A stretch of 64,000 nucleotides of DNA from Clostridiales bacterium PH28_bin88. Its GTDB lineage: Bacteria; Bacillota; PH28-bin88. The notes under the pieces were generated by a model that saw only the letters and a program-made list of their open reading frames with translations, did not search any database and had not been told where the DNA came from. The stretch covers positions 1 to 64,000 of the forward strand of contig LAKY01000013.1 in assembly GCA_000987045.1 (NCBI GenBank), in the 5' to 3' direction. A program made the position numbers and the translations under genes. This document shows positions 8,291 to 17,448 of this stretch, one piece after another. The stretch's first letter is position 1, and the number at the start of each line of letters is the position of its first letter.

Positions 8291-9196
8291 TTATTTCTTG
8301 CCCTTTTCTACCAGGGCTTTGGCAAAAAGAGCCGCCCCCAGGGCGCCGGCGATCTGGGTGTCATAGCGCGGCTTTAAAGCCTTCAGGTTCAATTCTTTCT
8401 CAAGTCGGCTAACAACCCCAATGTTTTTAGCTATCCCGCCAGTAATGGCAAAGTCTTTCTCGATGCCGTTTCGCTCCAGGAGGGAAACCACGCGATGCGC
8501 CATGGCAGAGCAGTATGCGGCCAGCACCTTCTCCTTGGGCCAACCTGCCCGGAGTAATCCGGTGGCTTCGGTTTTGGCAAATACCACACAGGTACTGCTC
8601 ACAGGTGGTGGTTCTTCCGCAACCTGTAGTGACATGTCACCGACATCCTCAATGGAAACCGCTAACAAATTGGCGAATACCTCCATGCCCCTGCCGGTAC
8701 CAGCAGCACACTTGTCGTTCATCAGGAAAGAAGTAACTTTCCCTTTTTCATCACACCGGATGGCTTTACAGTCCTGGCCCCCCATGTCGAGAACAGTGCG
8801 TACGGTCGGTCCGTACATGTAGTTGGCTCCCCGGGCATGGCAGGCAATTTCAGTGACAGTCTTGTTGGCAAAAGGCACATTTACCCGCCCGTAACCGGTC
8901 CCAACAGTGTAGGTGATATTTTCTAAACGCATACTTGTGTTTTCCATGGCCCAGTTAATGGCCTTTAAAGCGCTGTCAGGGCTGTCCGACCCTGTTCGCA
9001 TGTTGGAATAGGCGTACAATTCACCATCCAGCATGATTACCGCTTGGGTGCTCACCGAACCTACGTCAACCCCGCCAGTAATCAACAGGGCTTTCCGCCA
9101 GTCCAGATTAGGGTTGAACCAGTTGTATTCGGTCCACCGCCAGTATTCCTTTTGCGGTTTTTCCACTTGATTAACAACCATATCCCTTACCCCCAT
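8291..9196 (-). CDS. bzdQ: ATP-dependent benzoyl-CoA reductase, activator/ATPase subunit BzdQ
   Basis: BadF/BadG/BcrA/BcrD-type ATPase of 301 residues with the ASKHA phosphate motifs GGVDVGSVSTQAVI and DMGGQDCKAI, and the cluster-ligating cysteines of the helix-cluster-helix region (NDKCAAGTGR and SSTCVVFAKTE). The [4Fe-4S] cluster is shared across the two-ATPase interface and drives ATP-dependent low-potential electron transfer to the BzdN/O catalytic pair. The N-terminal extension EYWRWTEYNWFNPN before the ATPase fold is characteristic of the BzdQ-like subunit. It lies 25 bp after bzdP. BcrA/BcrD naming would be the Thauera equivalent. Confidence 0.88.
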   Translation of the reverse strand: MGVRDMVVNQVEKPQKEYWRWTEYNWFNPNLDWRKALLITGGVDVGSVSTQAVIMLDGELYAYSNMRTGSDSPDSALKAINWAMENTSMRLENITYTVGTGYGRVNVPFANKTVTEIACHARGANYMYGPTVRTVLDMGGQDCKAIRCDEKGKVTSFLMNDKCAAGTGRGMEVFANLLAVSIEDVGDMSLQVAEEPPPVSSTCVVFAKTEATGLLRAGWPKEKVLAAYCSAMAHRVVSLLERNGIEKDFAITGGIAKNIGVVSRLEKELNLKALKPRYDTQIAGALGAALFAKALVEKGKK

Positions 9197-9221
9197 TCAA
9201 AAAAACTTGGGCTATTGGGTT

Positions 9222-9998
9222 CTAGCCGGCTACTCTCTCCGCCGCTGCCAGGGCTGCCCCAATCGCACTGACAAACTCAGGTTCATCCGGAACAAGCACA
9301 CTTATTTCCAGGCCATCGCCCAGCGATTTCACAAAACCGACGTTTCTACCCACCCCGCCTGTCATCACCAGGTCTTTTTCCAGACCCACCCGGCGGGCCA
9401 TGGAAATTATCCGGCTGGCAATGGCATCATGCACCGCCTTGGAAATATCCTCCTTAGTAATCCGGGAATGAATCAGGGAAACGACTTCTGATTCCGCAAA
9501 AACAGCGCACTGGGCGTTCATGGGGATATTTCTGGTAGACTTCAGGGCAAGGGGTCCCATCTCTTCCAGGGGGACCTCCAATGCCCGGGCCATCGCCTCG
9601 GTAAAGGAACCGGCGCCGGCTGCACACTTTTCGTTAATGGCAAAGTCAATTATCTTACCACGCTCATCGCACTTGATTGCCCGCCCTTCCTCAGCACCAA
9701 CATCAATAATGGTTCGCCCGGAAGGAAAAAGGAAAACCGCCCCCCGTGCATCGGCTCCCACCTCGGTAATGGTTTCATGGGAAAACCCTACTACGCCTTT
9801 ACCCGCTCCCGTGGCCATGATATAGTTGACCCCATCCCTGGAAATACCCGCTGCAGCCACTGCCTTGCTGAATGCTTCTTCCGCAGCCTGTTGCTGGTCG
9901 AACCCGCTTAAAACCATGTGCTTTGACAATATTTGTTGGCCCTTGATAATCACTACCTTGGTAAACTTATTACCAACATCCACGCCGGCGGTAATCAC
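9222..9998 (-). CDS. bzdP: ATP-dependent benzoyl-CoA reductase, activator/ATPase subunit BzdP
   Basis: Second ASKHA-type ATPase subunit, 258 residues, with AGVDVGNKFTKVVI at the N-terminus, DVGAEEGRAI, NEKCAAGAGSFTE and NAQCAVFAESE (cluster cysteines), and TGGVGRNVGFV. It should pair with BzdQ to bind two ATP and one bridging [4Fe-4S] cluster. I place the start at the GTG at 9998, because AGGAGG lies 9 bp before it and the protein then begins directly at the ATPase strand. A longer in-frame extension to 10118 would run through the end of bzdO and is unlikely. Confidence 0.85.
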   Translation of the reverse strand: MITAGVDVGNKFTKVVIIKGQQILSKHMVLSGFDQQQAAEEAFSKAVAAAGISRDGVNYIMATGAGKGVVGFSHETITEVGADARGAVFLFPSGRTIIDVGAEEGRAIKCDERGKIIDFAINEKCAAGAGSFTEAMARALEVPLEEMGPLALKSTRNIPMNAQCAVFAESEVVSLIHSRITKEDISKAVHDAIASRIISMARRVGLEKDLVMTGGVGRNVGFVKSLGDGLEISVLVPDEPEFVSAIGAALAAAERVAG

Positions 9999-10017
9999 TT
10001 TCTTTGACCTCCTGACA

Positions 10018-11325
10018 TTAGTAAAGTTTCTTGTATCCCATGCTCTCCATGAAGGTGTCAATCCGGGCCAGGGTATTGACCTCATCAAACTCCCTTTCGT
10101 CGCCCATGTTTCCCTCAAAGGTCATTACCGGAAACCCTTCTTTTAAAAGGCCTAGCCTGTTTTCCGCTATGCCGCAGCTTAAACCCTCGCAACCCCGGTT
10201 ATAATGGAGCATGATCCCGTCAAGTTTCCACTCCCTGGCGATCCGGGTCATCATTTCAGTCTTCAACTGGGGATGGTAGAAGTGCTGCCATTCAGGTTTG
10301 CTCAAGTTCCAATCTGCGTAAATCCGCAGGGCCTGTTCCCGGGTCTTTATGTCAATACCCTTCTCCATGGGGGTTGTGCGGGGACCCCATGTACCATCCT
10401 CCTTCATTTCCCAGATGCCTTCCAGGCCAAAAGTATAGAGAGAGCCCACCGATACCGCACCGTATCTTTCTAAATACCGGAATATTTTGAGAAAACCCCA
10501 TGGAGGCTGGGTATCAGACATCAACCGGCACTGTTCGTTTCCCACTGCGGCTATCCCTCTTGCCACCCGGTCTTTAACCTCATCCCGCAGTTCAGTATAG
10601 AAATCCACCGCTTTCCTGTTCGCTTTCATCAAGGTACCGAATACATACAGGGAATACATGGACTTCTCGTCCAGAGGAGCCGGAACTGCCCTGTTCAATG
10701 TGCAGATTTCCGCCCAGAGGGAAGTGGACAGGCATTCATTTTTTACTGCCTCAATAAATCTTTCATCATCAAATTTTCGTTGAGTGACTTTCTCCAGCCA
10801 TTCGATACCGTCCGCCAGTTGGTCGGCCACATACCGGATCTTATGATCCGATATCTCGTGGTATGGTCCCGCCGCAACGTCAACACAATACATCGGGATG
10901 TCCGGCTCCAGGTCGGTTACCACCTGGTACCACTTGGCATGGCTACAGCAGATATGATCCTGCCAGATAAAATCAGGCTTTGGATAGCCCCCACCCCATG
11001 GATACTTGTCAAGCAGTATGGAACCCCAGTAAATCCGCATGTAAGAGCAGAGATCTCGTGGATAACCGGCTTTCTCTGCTGCCTCCATGCACTGTACCGC
11101 CAGTTCTTTGTTAAATGAAATGGACGCCCCGTAGGGTTCACTGGTCAGCATGTAGACGTCATCGCCAAGGCCATAGGGTATTGCATCGAAAGTCCATGCT
11201 CCGCCAGCCCATCGGATGCCCCCCCTGGCTTTGGCTTCCCGATAGTTTAAGTAATACTCTTCCCTGAGCTCTTTTGCCTTGCCCCAGCACTTGAGTTGCT
11301 CGGTGGGATACTTTTGGCTAATCAT
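10018..11325 (-). CDS. bzdO: Benzoyl-CoA reductase catalytic subunit BzdO (2-hydroxyglutaryl-CoA dehydratase family)
   Basis: Protein of 435 residues in the HgdB/BcrB family. With BzdN it forms the module that binds benzoyl-CoA and reduces the aromatic ring by two electrons to cyclohexa-1,5-diene-1-carbonyl-CoA. Candidate cluster ligands are in [12 protein letters not shown] and [18 protein letters not shown]. Length fits BzdO better than Thauera BcrB, which supports the Bzd subtype. It sits between bzdN (45 bp) and bzdP (19 bp). The start ATG at 11325 has a GGAGGTG site upstream. Confidence 0.9.
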   Translation of the reverse strand: MISQKYPTEQLKCWGKAKELREEYYLNYREAKARGGIRWAGGAWTFDAIPYGLGDDVYMLTSEPYGASISFNKELAVQCMEAAEKAGYPRDLCSYMRIYWGSILLDKYPWGGGYPKPDFIWQDHICCSHAKWYQVVTDLEPDIPMYCVDVAAGPYHEISDHKIRYVADQLADGIEWLEKVTQRKFDDERFIEAVKNECLSTSLWAEICTLNRAVPAPLDEKSMYSLYVFGTLMKANRKAVDFYTELRDEVKDRVARGIAAVGNEQCRLMSDTQPPWGFLKIFRYLERYGAVSVGSLYTFGLEGIWEMKEDGTWGPRTTPMEKGIDIKTREQALRIYADWNLSKPEWQHFYHPQLKTEMMTRIAREWKLDGIMLHYNRGCEGLSCGIAENRLGLLKEGFPVMTFEGNMGDEREFDEVNTLARIDTFMESMGYKKLY

Positions 11326-11370
11326 GACTACACCTCCATTTAATTAGGTTTCCAATACTTCCCGTTGCAA

Positions 11371-12495
11371 CTAGAACAAGTCTTCCTGCCGGAGCATTTC
11401 CAGAAAGGCCTCCACGCGGATTCGGAACGGTCCTAGCGGAACAGTCACATCAAACTCAAGGAAGAGAGTGGGAATGCCTTTTTCTTTGAGAGCTTTCTGA
11501 AATGCCACAATATCGGCTTCATGGGGGTCACAAAACTTTTGCTGCACCACAATGGCCCCTTTGACACCCCAGTCTCTGGCCATTTCTAACACCCAGTCGA
11601 GACGCTTACGCTTTGGCCAGTCTTTTGTGGGACAAGGCGGCCTGTCAACGTACCGGGCTGCAATGGCGGCCAACCTGTCTTCTTGAGGCTCAACTTCGTT
11701 CCAGAAATATCGACTGCCGGTACAGTGATCCTCGATAACAAATGTCGCCCCAAGTACGGACTCAACCATTTCCATGAAGGCTGTATCGTCGTTTTCACTA
11801 CCCAGGATCATTAACCTGTCACCGGTCTCACGCCCCAAGTTGCGGGCAGGCAAATAATTCAGAATCTCCTCTAGTGCCGTGTTATGGTCCCTCTTATCGG
11901 TCATCTGGCTGGCAAGGACCATGTACATGGCCTCCAGGCCCGTAACCGGCACCTCCTCTTTTTTTCTCAGTTCATACACCTGGCGCATCAAGCGGCGGTT
12001 GGCATTTATGATCTCAATCCCGCGGTCAAGGTCGTCGTCGGTGATGATTTTCCCGGTCCATCCTTCGATCGCTTTCTTAAAGGCAGACAACTCCTCCCGC
12101 AGGAACGGGTACGCTCGCGCACTCTGTACATGGTGGGGCATCGGCAAGAAATAACTGAACTCCCTGGGAACATGAAGATCCCAACTGGTGTAGGCTTGAC
12201 GTATATGCAGGCAGGATTGAGCGATCATTACCCCGTCCAGGTAATCGTAGCGACCTTTTAATCCCTGGGCCAGGCAGTCACGGCAAAAGGGGCAGTACAT
12301 GCCGAAGATATGAGGCTCAGTCACATCCTGCGGCTCGTGGCTGCCCAAGATCCTTACCGGCAGCATCCCTGCCGCGTATATAATTTCTTCAGGAACATAT
12401 GTGCAAAAGTAACCAATTACCTTTCCCCCTGTTTTTTCCTTCCATTCCTTCGCGTATTGATGCCTGTTCTGGTACCATTCACGGAAAATGTCCAT
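11371..12495 (-). CDS. bzdN: Benzoyl-CoA reductase catalytic subunit BzdN (2-hydroxyglutaryl-CoA dehydratase family)
   Basis: First gene of the benzoyl-CoA operon, 374 residues, HgdC-partner/BcrC family. Expected cluster cysteines are visible in MYCPFCRDCLAQGLKGR, AQSCLHIRQAY and QQKFCDPHEAD. The N-terminus FREWYQNRHQYAKEWKEKTGGKVIGYFCTYVPEEIIYAAGM is a family hallmark. Together with BzdO it forms the substrate-binding half of the ATP-dependent class I reductase. The start at 12495 follows GGGAGG. The 363 bp upstream separates it from the divergent histidine kinase and holds a perfect inverted repeat that may be an operator. Confidence 0.9.
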   Translation of the reverse strand: MDIFREWYQNRHQYAKEWKEKTGGKVIGYFCTYVPEEIIYAAGMLPVRILGSHEPQDVTEPHIFGMYCPFCRDCLAQGLKGRYDYLDGVMIAQSCLHIRQAYTSWDLHVPREFSYFLPMPHHVQSARAYPFLREELSAFKKAIEGWTGKIITDDDLDRGIEIINANRRLMRQVYELRKKEEVPVTGLEAMYMVLASQMTDKRDHNTALEEILNYLPARNLGRETGDRLMILGSENDDTAFMEMVESVLGATFVIEDHCTGSRYFWNEVEPQEDRLAAIAARYVDRPPCPTKDWPKRKRLDWVLEMARDWGVKGAIVVQQKFCDPHEADIVAFQKALKEKGIPTLFLEFDVTVPLGPFRIRVEAFLEMLRQEDLF

Positions 12496-12858
12496 TCCTC
12501 TTCCTCCCTGTCTATTAGACTATTATCAGTAAATTCGCGTAATACAAAAAACGGAACACCCCTTTCTCCCACTTCTGAAACCTTAAGAAAAAAACTCAAT
12601 GATTTTGTTATAGAAGCGTCTACCTTCTTAACTCGTCAGGTAAATTATAAAAAAACCTTACTGTAAATAATATCGCTAGAAAGGATGGAAAAAGGTTAAA
12701 GATTGGAGTTATTGACAGGTTAATCCTTTAGGGTGATGCAAATCACCCGGGTGAAATTAGTAAAAGAAGAAGGTGTTTTTTAATCGCTGTGTAATATATT
12801 AACAGTATAGTTATCAGAAATTTGCAAAAATATATAGTGATAGAGAGGGATCATAAAC
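12496..12858. other. Divergent control region between bzdN and the two-component system
   Basis: AT-rich 363-bp spacer with no supported gene. It must contain the promoters of the bzd operon (leftward) and of the kinase gene (rightward). The clearest signal is the inverted repeat at 12731-12748. A TTGACA lies at 12712-12717, but I see no well-spaced -10 partner for it. The kinase start is preceded by GAGGGATC about 8 bp before the ATG. Confidence 0.6.
12731..12748. promoter_or_regulatory. Perfect 7-bp inverted repeat, candidate operator
   Basis: GGGTGAT and ATCACCC flank the 4-bp spacer GCAA, a perfect dyad 236 bp upstream of bzdN and 111 bp upstream of the kinase gene. Similar sequence occurs at 25696-25744 upstream of the second catabolic operon, and the core ATGCAAATCA recurs at 32546-32555 upstream of the molybdenum hydroxylase operon. 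It is a natural candidate for the site of the adjacent LuxR-type response regulator. This is inference from position and symmetry. Confidence 0.5.
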
Positions 12859-14553
12859 ATGCAGTGCACAAAGGATCAATTCCCTCAACTACTCTTAGTT
12901 TGCCGGATCAATTCCTCGTTCAAGGCAAACAAAAAAATCAGAACCATCTTGCAAAAGGTACTACAGTCATCTGTAGATTTTCTGGATTTCTGGTATGCGT
13001 GTCTAGTCTTATTGGACGGCGACCGTCCACCTGTTATACTGCACGCGTTAAAAGACCACCCCGACATTGATCACCCCCCCCCTGAGCCTTCCCATATAAA
13101 ACACCTCAAAGGTTTAAAGGAAATTGAATACCAACATGATTTTTTAACGTCGCTACGCCCGGTCGCCAGCACAACGATATCAGTAGTGCTGCGGGCCGGG
13201 GACCCTATTGGAACCATGGAAATCGCTGTTACGGGGGTAACACCTGATGTTGCCCAGAATTTGCTCAATAAGGCCTTGTCTACCGGCAGGCATATGGCCG
13301 ATGTTATTCAGGAATCGTTTTTTAGCAAGCAAAAAGACCGTAACTTAAGAAAACTTTCGGTATGGCTGGAAACAGTATCAGCAATCAGTTCCACTCTTAA
13401 CATCAATCAAGTAATGCATGTGGTCACCCAATTGACTGCTGACCTGTTTTCCGCACGGTGCTGCATATTTCTATTAAATGACCATGATAACACCCTAATT
13501 CCAGCGGTTGCGGTGGGGAGCTACGACCCGGTTTTAAAGAAAAAATGGAAAGCATTGAAAGGCCATCCACCGTTTCCCGCCGTTTTAAAACTGATTAAGA
13601 CCCGACAACCGGTAGTTCTTACCCCTGACAGTATAGAAAATTACTTTCCAGTAGATATAATTAACGATTTTTCATATGCATGGCTGGTAATGGCCCCAAT
13701 CACCTTTAAGGACAAGGTATTTGGAATAATGCAGGTGGACCGGCCCCTCCAGGGAAAGGAGTTTGAGCAAGAGGAAATTGCCATTATCTCCGCAATGGCC
13801 AAGGAGACAGCTGTCGCCATGGAAAACGCCAAGCTGATCGAAACACTGGCCTACAAAGAGCAGTTGTTGCACCAGTTGTACAAGAACTTGATTTGTGCGC
13901 AGGAAGACGAACGAAAAAGGGTGGCTTCCGAGATTCACGACGGTGTTATTCAAGCGTTACTGGGTATTTGGTACAGGATGGAACATCTTTCGGGTGATGG
14001 TGCCCCGGATAAGGCAAACCTCCAGGAAGAGCTGGTTAAATTAAAAGGATTGCTGGGGGAGCAAATCCATAATATCCGGCAGATAGTATACAATCTGAGA
14101 CCCATCATGCTCGACACCTACGGGCTAGGCCCGGCCATCAGGGGATTGTTACGCAACTTGCAAGAAGAAAGCGGCATACATTTCGAATTGGCACTTGAAA
14201 GCGCCAACCATCGCTTACCGGCAAATTACGAAATGGCCCTCTACCGGATATTACAGGAATTAGTCGCCAATGTGGCCAAGCATTCCCAGGCAACTAAAGC
14301 CCAGGTAATGCTGATTTCAGGTCAGGACCAGACAGTCCTGGTAGTTAAGGATAATGGTATCGGTTTTAACAGGACACGCTTGATAAGCTGGCCCCCTCCG
14401 GGCAACCATCTCGGGCTGGCCAGCATACAGGAAAGGGTGCTCCTGCTGGGAGGAACCTGTACCATTGATTCCCGGCCGGGATGGGGAACTACAGTCACCA
14501 TCCAGGTACCTTCACCAAAGGCTGCTGAGGAGGGTATGCAATGCCTAAAATAA
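12859..14553 (+). CDS. Cytoplasmic NarX/DegS-type sensor histidine kinase with GAF domain
   Basis: Kinase of 564 residues without predicted membrane segments. A GAF domain covers roughly residues 165-325 (WLETVSAISSTLNINQVMHVV through EIAIISAMAKETAVAMENAK). The HisKA_3 dimerisation motif EDERKRVASEIHDGVIQALLGIWYR follows, with phospho-acceptor His360. The HATPase shows NVAKHSQATKAQV, KDNGIGF and a GLASIQERV lid. The N-terminal 150 residues are not recognised. It overlaps the response regulator by 13 bp, so the two are translationally coupled. Position opposite bzdN suggests sensing of an aromatic acid or its CoA ester, comparable in layout to BamVW in Geobacter. The ligand is not deducible from sequence. 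Confidence 0.85.
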   Translation: MQCTKDQFPQLLLVCRINSSFKANKKIRTILQKVLQSSVDFLDFWYACLVLLDGDRPPVILHALKDHPDIDHPPPEPSHIKHLKGLKEIEYQHDFLTSLRPVASTTISVVLRAGDPIGTMEIAVTGVTPDVAQNLLNKALSTGRHMADVIQESFFSKQKDRNLRKLSVWLETVSAISSTLNINQVMHVVTQLTADLFSARCCIFLLNDHDNTLIPAVAVGSYDPVLKKKWKALKGHPPFPAVLKLIKTRQPVVLTPDSIENYFPVDIINDFSYAWLVMAPITFKDKVFGIMQVDRPLQGKEFEQEEIAIISAMAKETAVAMENAKLIETLAYKEQLLHQLYKNLICAQEDERKRVASEIHDGVIQALLGIWYRMEHLSGDGAPDKANLQEELVKLKGLLGEQIHNIRQIVYNLRPIMLDTYGLGPAIRGLLRNLQEESGIHFELALESANHRLPANYEMALYRILQELVANVAKHSQATKAQVMLISGQDQTVLVVKDNGIGFNRTRLISWPPPGNHLGLASIQERVLLLGGTCTIDSRPGWGTTVTIQVPSPKAAEEGMQCLK

Positions 14554-15206
14554 ACATTCTCATTGTTGATGACCATCCCATGATCAGGGAAGGCTTGGTA
14601 ACCATGCTTAACTCCTACCCCGACATCAACATCACCGGCACCTGCGCAGATGGCCAAGAAGCCATCGAAGCAGTAAAACGAAAAGCCCCGGATGTTATCC
14701 TGATGGACATAAAGATGGGTAAGGTTAATGGCATAGAAGCCACCCGAGAAATAACGTTCAATTACCCGGGGGTAAAAGTCATTATGCTAACCATATATGA
14801 AGACGCCGATTCGGTTAGGCTGGCCCTGCAGGCTGGAGCGTCCGGCTATGTGTTGAAACAAGCCTCCAAAGAAAAACTGGTTGAAAGCATCCGTCTTATC
14901 CACAAGGGGGAAACTGTAATTGATACCTCGCTATTAAGTCAACTAGTGGTTGACTACACCCGCTTGGCCCAGGAAACGGCAGTTCAGGGGCAAGCCCTCG
15001 TAACGGAAGACGGCAAAAAGCTTACTCTCCGAGAAAAGGAAATTTTAAAATACCTGGCCCATGGGCTTACTAACAAGGAGATTTCAGCAAAAACCCACCT
15101 CGCTGTTGATACCGTGAAAACCCATCTACGCAATATCTATCGCAAACTAGAGGTAAAAAACCGTTCCCAGGCGATTACCTTGATTACTAAGAAGTTTAAC
15201 TTATGA
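14541..15206 (+). CDS. NarL/LuxR-family response regulator
   Basis: Response regulator of 221 residues. The receiver domain has the acidic pair in IVDDHPMI, phospho-acceptor Asp in VILMDIKMG (about residue 55), the Thr in MLTIYEDAD and Lys in YVLKQAS. After a linker comes a LuxR-type helix-turn-helix (LTLREKEILKYLAHGLTNKEISAKT and VDTVKTHLRNIYRKL). It is the cognate partner of the preceding kinase. Its likely targets are the catabolic operons in this window that share an upstream element. Confidence 0.9.
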   Translation: MPKINILIVDDHPMIREGLVTMLNSYPDINITGTCADGQEAIEAVKRKAPDVILMDIKMGKVNGIEATREITFNYPGVKVIMLTIYEDADSVRLALQAGASGYVLKQASKEKLVESIRLIHKGETVIDTSLLSQLVVDYTRLAQETAVQGQALVTEDGKKLTLREKEILKYLAHGLTNKEISAKTHLAVDTVKTHLRNIYRKLEVKNRSQAITLITKKFNL

Positions 15207-15226
15207 TTACCGTTGAATACTAAAGG

Positions 15227-15778
15227 CTAACAATCTGTTAGGCACTCTCCAAGTGTAACCTCAAGTAAGCCCTGGTGGCAGCGAGGGGGCAGGGCGAGGT
15301 AGTAGCCAGTAGCCCTTTCGAGAGACTGCCGCATATTAACGGATATGTCGGCTACCACCCTTGCCGGTGCTCCCAGTACTAATTTGTTTGGGGGGATAAT
15401 CGTTTTTTCGGTTACCAGAGCACCGGCACCGATGCAGCACCCATCCCCTACGTCTACCCAGTCCATGATGATGGCGCCCATTCCAACGAGCACACGTTCA
15501 CCGAGGGTGACAGTGTGTAGTATGGCTCCATGCCCGATGTGACTGCGGGGACCAAGCATAGAAGTCTCTTCGGGATACACGTGGATCACGCAATTTTCCT
15601 GAATATTGGATCTGGGACCGATGACCACGATCCCCCAGTCAGCCCGGATACGTGCTCCGGATCCTATATAACAACCCTCTCCAATTGTGACGTTTCCGAT
15701 AATTGTGGCCTCAGGATGGATAAAACTGCCTTTGCCGATGGACGGTTTTTTTCCTTCAAACTGATAAACTGCCACCAT
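15227..15778 (-). CDS. Gamma-carbonic-anhydrase-like hexapeptide-repeat protein (PaaY-like)
   Basis: Protein of 183 residues built of left-handed beta-helix repeats: HPEATIIGNVTIGEGCYIGSGARIRADWG, followed by NIQENCVIHVYPEET, HIGHGAILHTVTLGERVLVGMGAII and VGDGCCIGAGALVTE. The histidines of the gamma-CA zinc site appear as CVIH and GHGAILH. Relatives next to aromatic CoA catabolism (PaaY, CaiE) act as thioesterases or accessory proteins, so it may clear dead-end CoA thioesters instead of hydrating CO2. It is the last gene of the second operon, 27 bp after the OB-fold protein, and meets the response regulator tail to tail. Confidence 0.75.
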   Translation of the reverse strand: MVAVYQFEGKKPSIGKGSFIHPEATIIGNVTIGEGCYIGSGARIRADWGIVVIGPRSNIQENCVIHVYPEETSMLGPRSHIGHGAILHTVTLGERVLVGMGAIIMDWVDVGDGCCIGAGALVTEKTIIPPNKLVLGAPARVVADISVNMRQSLERATGYYLALPPRCHQGLLEVTLGECLTDC

Positions 15779-15805
15779 ATCACCCCCTGGAGGCTTGATA
15801 AACTT

Positions 15806-16279
15806 TTAAGCCTTTTCAAAAGCAAAAAATACCCTCTCTTGAAGAATTATTGCCCCCTTTTTCCCTTCGACCGGCAGTGGGTCTACCGGAAAGACCACCA
15901 GCTTTACTTCCTCACCCTCTCTTAGTTCCCCCTGCGTGCAATTTATCACCCTGGCAAATAGGGTAAGCTGCCCTCCTAGGTCAATTAAGGCATGGATTAA
16001 GGGGGTTTCAAAACCCAGCGGCACCCCCACCTCTTCCTCCGTTACCACCAATACCTTCCCCTTGGCTGGCATATTCACCCATTCCAGGTTTTCCGACAGG
16101 CATTCCGGGCAGATCACCCGGGGCGGAAATGCCTGTTTGCCGCATTGATGGCAACGAGTGGTGGTTAGCCTTCCTTCCCTCAAGTTGTCATAGAAAGGAT
16201 AAATGCGGTTAAACTCCTTGCTTTGAAGAGGATACATATCCATGGTCACGGCATACTTACCTTCAAGGTGCGAATTCAT
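15806..16279 (-). CDS. OB-fold/zinc-ribbon acyl-CoA-associated protein (DUF35 type), thiolase partner
   Basis: Protein of 157 residues. An N-terminal helix region (YPFYDNLREGRL) precedes a rubredoxin-like zinc ribbon (CHQCGKQAFPPRVICPEC) and a C-terminal OB fold (GKVLVVTEEEVGVPLGFETPLIHALIDL through FPVDPLP). Proteins of this type form complexes with SCP-x-type thiolases, as in archaeal thiolase/HMG-CoA synthase complexes or BbsA with BbsB of benzylsuccinate oxidation. Here the stop of the thiolase gene overlaps this start by 4 bp, so the two are almost certainly co-translated and act together. Confidence 0.85.
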   Translation of the reverse strand: MNSHLEGKYAVTMDMYPLQSKEFNRIYPFYDNLREGRLTTTRCHQCGKQAFPPRVICPECLSENLEWVNMPAKGKVLVVTEEEVGVPLGFETPLIHALIDLGGQLTLFARVINCTQGELREGEEVKLVVFPVDPLPVEGKKGAIILQERVFFAFEKA

Positions 16280-17448
16280 TCTAAATCCCTCCCATATATG
16301 ATAATCGTATGGGCGGCAATAAAACCGCTCAAGTTATGGGTCAGCCCTGTCCTCGCCCCCTCTACTTGTCGGATGGCATCCCCTCTGAGTTGTCGCATAA
16401 TTTCTATTCCCTGGCGGATTCCCGTTGCTGCAAAAGGATGGCCACAGCTTAACAAGCCGCCATCAGTGTTCACCGGTACCTGGCCGCCAAAATCTGATTT
16501 CCCTTCCTGAATGAAGTATCCGCCTTCCCCTTTCTGGCAAAAGCCTAGGTCTTCGTATTCAATAATTTCAGAGATGGTAAAACAGTCATGAGTTTGGGCC
16601 ACGTCAACATCCCGAGGTGTCACCCTGGCTTTCCGGTAGGCCTGTTGTGCGGCTATTTTAAGTGACTCCCAGGTAGTCCAGTTAGAAAAGTTTGCTGACA
16701 TATTTTGCAGGCTGGCCTGGGCGGTACCCCTTATATAGACTAAAGGCTTATCTGTCAGGTACTTGGCCTTTTCTTCGGCAGCCAGGATAACAGCTGCTGC
16801 TCCATCGGTAACCGGACAGCAGTCAAAAAGTTTCATCGGCTGGACAATGGCCTTGGCGTTCAAAGCCGTTTCCAGGGTAATCTCTTCCCGGAATTGTCCT
16901 TTGGGGTTATTAAGACCGTTTCGACGGTTCTTCACTGACACAAGGGCTAACTGTTCTTCCGTGGTGCTGTACAGTTTCATGTGCTGTTTGGCCACAGCAG
17001 CAAAAACCGACGGCGGCAGTCCTAAACCCATGGCGCCATCCCAATCATGATCCACGGAAGCCAACTCGCTATATCCGATTTCCCATCGCTGAGGAGTGTA
17101 GAGTTTTTCCCCACCTATTACCATCACCACATCAGCTTCACCACTTTTAATCATGACGTAGGCCAGAATAATTCCACTACTACCGGTAGCGCACAACAGT
17201 TCAACCCTGGCACAGATATTCGTGGGTTTGATACCCAAGTACTCAGCCACCAGTGGAGCCAGGTGGGTCTGAAAGGAACACCGCTCTGTATATGCTGATC
17301 CAACAATTAGCCCGTCGATATCCTTGTTGCTGATGGCCGGGTTGTCCTCAAAACAAGCCTTACCAGCTTCTTGAAACAAGTCCCGCTGGGTAGCGCTCCG
17401 AACACCCCAAACAGACTGCCCACCGGCTACGATACAGACGTTTCGCAT
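16276..17448 (-). CDS. SCP-x-type thiolase (acyl-CoA acetyltransferase)
   Basis: Protein of 390 residues of the SCP-x/archaeal thiolase group. Catalytic residues are intact: Cys in ELLCATGSSGIILAY near residue 87, His in THDCFTISEI, and the C-terminal SCGHPFAATGIRQG. It is translationally coupled to the OB-fold protein downstream and overlaps the start region of iorB by 22 bp upstream. It likely performs the final thiolytic step of side-chain shortening in this operon. The physiological 3-oxoacyl-CoA (aryl or aliphatic) is not readable from the sequence. Confidence 0.85.
   Translation of the reverse strand: MRNVCIVAGGQSVWGVRSATQRDLFQEAGKACFEDNPAISNKDIDGLIVGSAYTERCSFQTHLAPLVAEYLGIKPTNICARVELLCATGSSGIILAYVMIKSGEADVVMVIGGEKLYTPQRWEIGYSELASVDHDWDGAMGLGLPPSVFAAVAKQHMKLYSTTEEQLALVSVKNRRNGLNNPKGQFREEITLETALNAKAIVQPMKLFDCCPVTDGAAAVILAAEEKAKYLTDKPLVYIRGTAQASLQNMSANFSNWTTWESLKIAAQQAYRKARVTPRDVDVAQTHDCFTISEIIEYEDLGFCQKGEGGYFIQEGKSDFGGQVPVNTDGGLLSCGHPFAATGIRQGIEIMRQLRGDAIRQVEGARTGLTHNLSGFIAAHTIIIYGRDLE

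Noticed and set aside
12310-12666. Plus-strand frame of 118 residues overlapping the start of bzdN
   Set aside because: Most of it lies opposite the coding sequence of bzdN, has no family features and no binding site; it is a shadow frame.
12712-12760. TTGACA at 12712 as the -35 of the kinase promoter
   Set aside because: No acceptable -10 hexamer at 16-18 bp; the sequence there is the inverted repeat instead.
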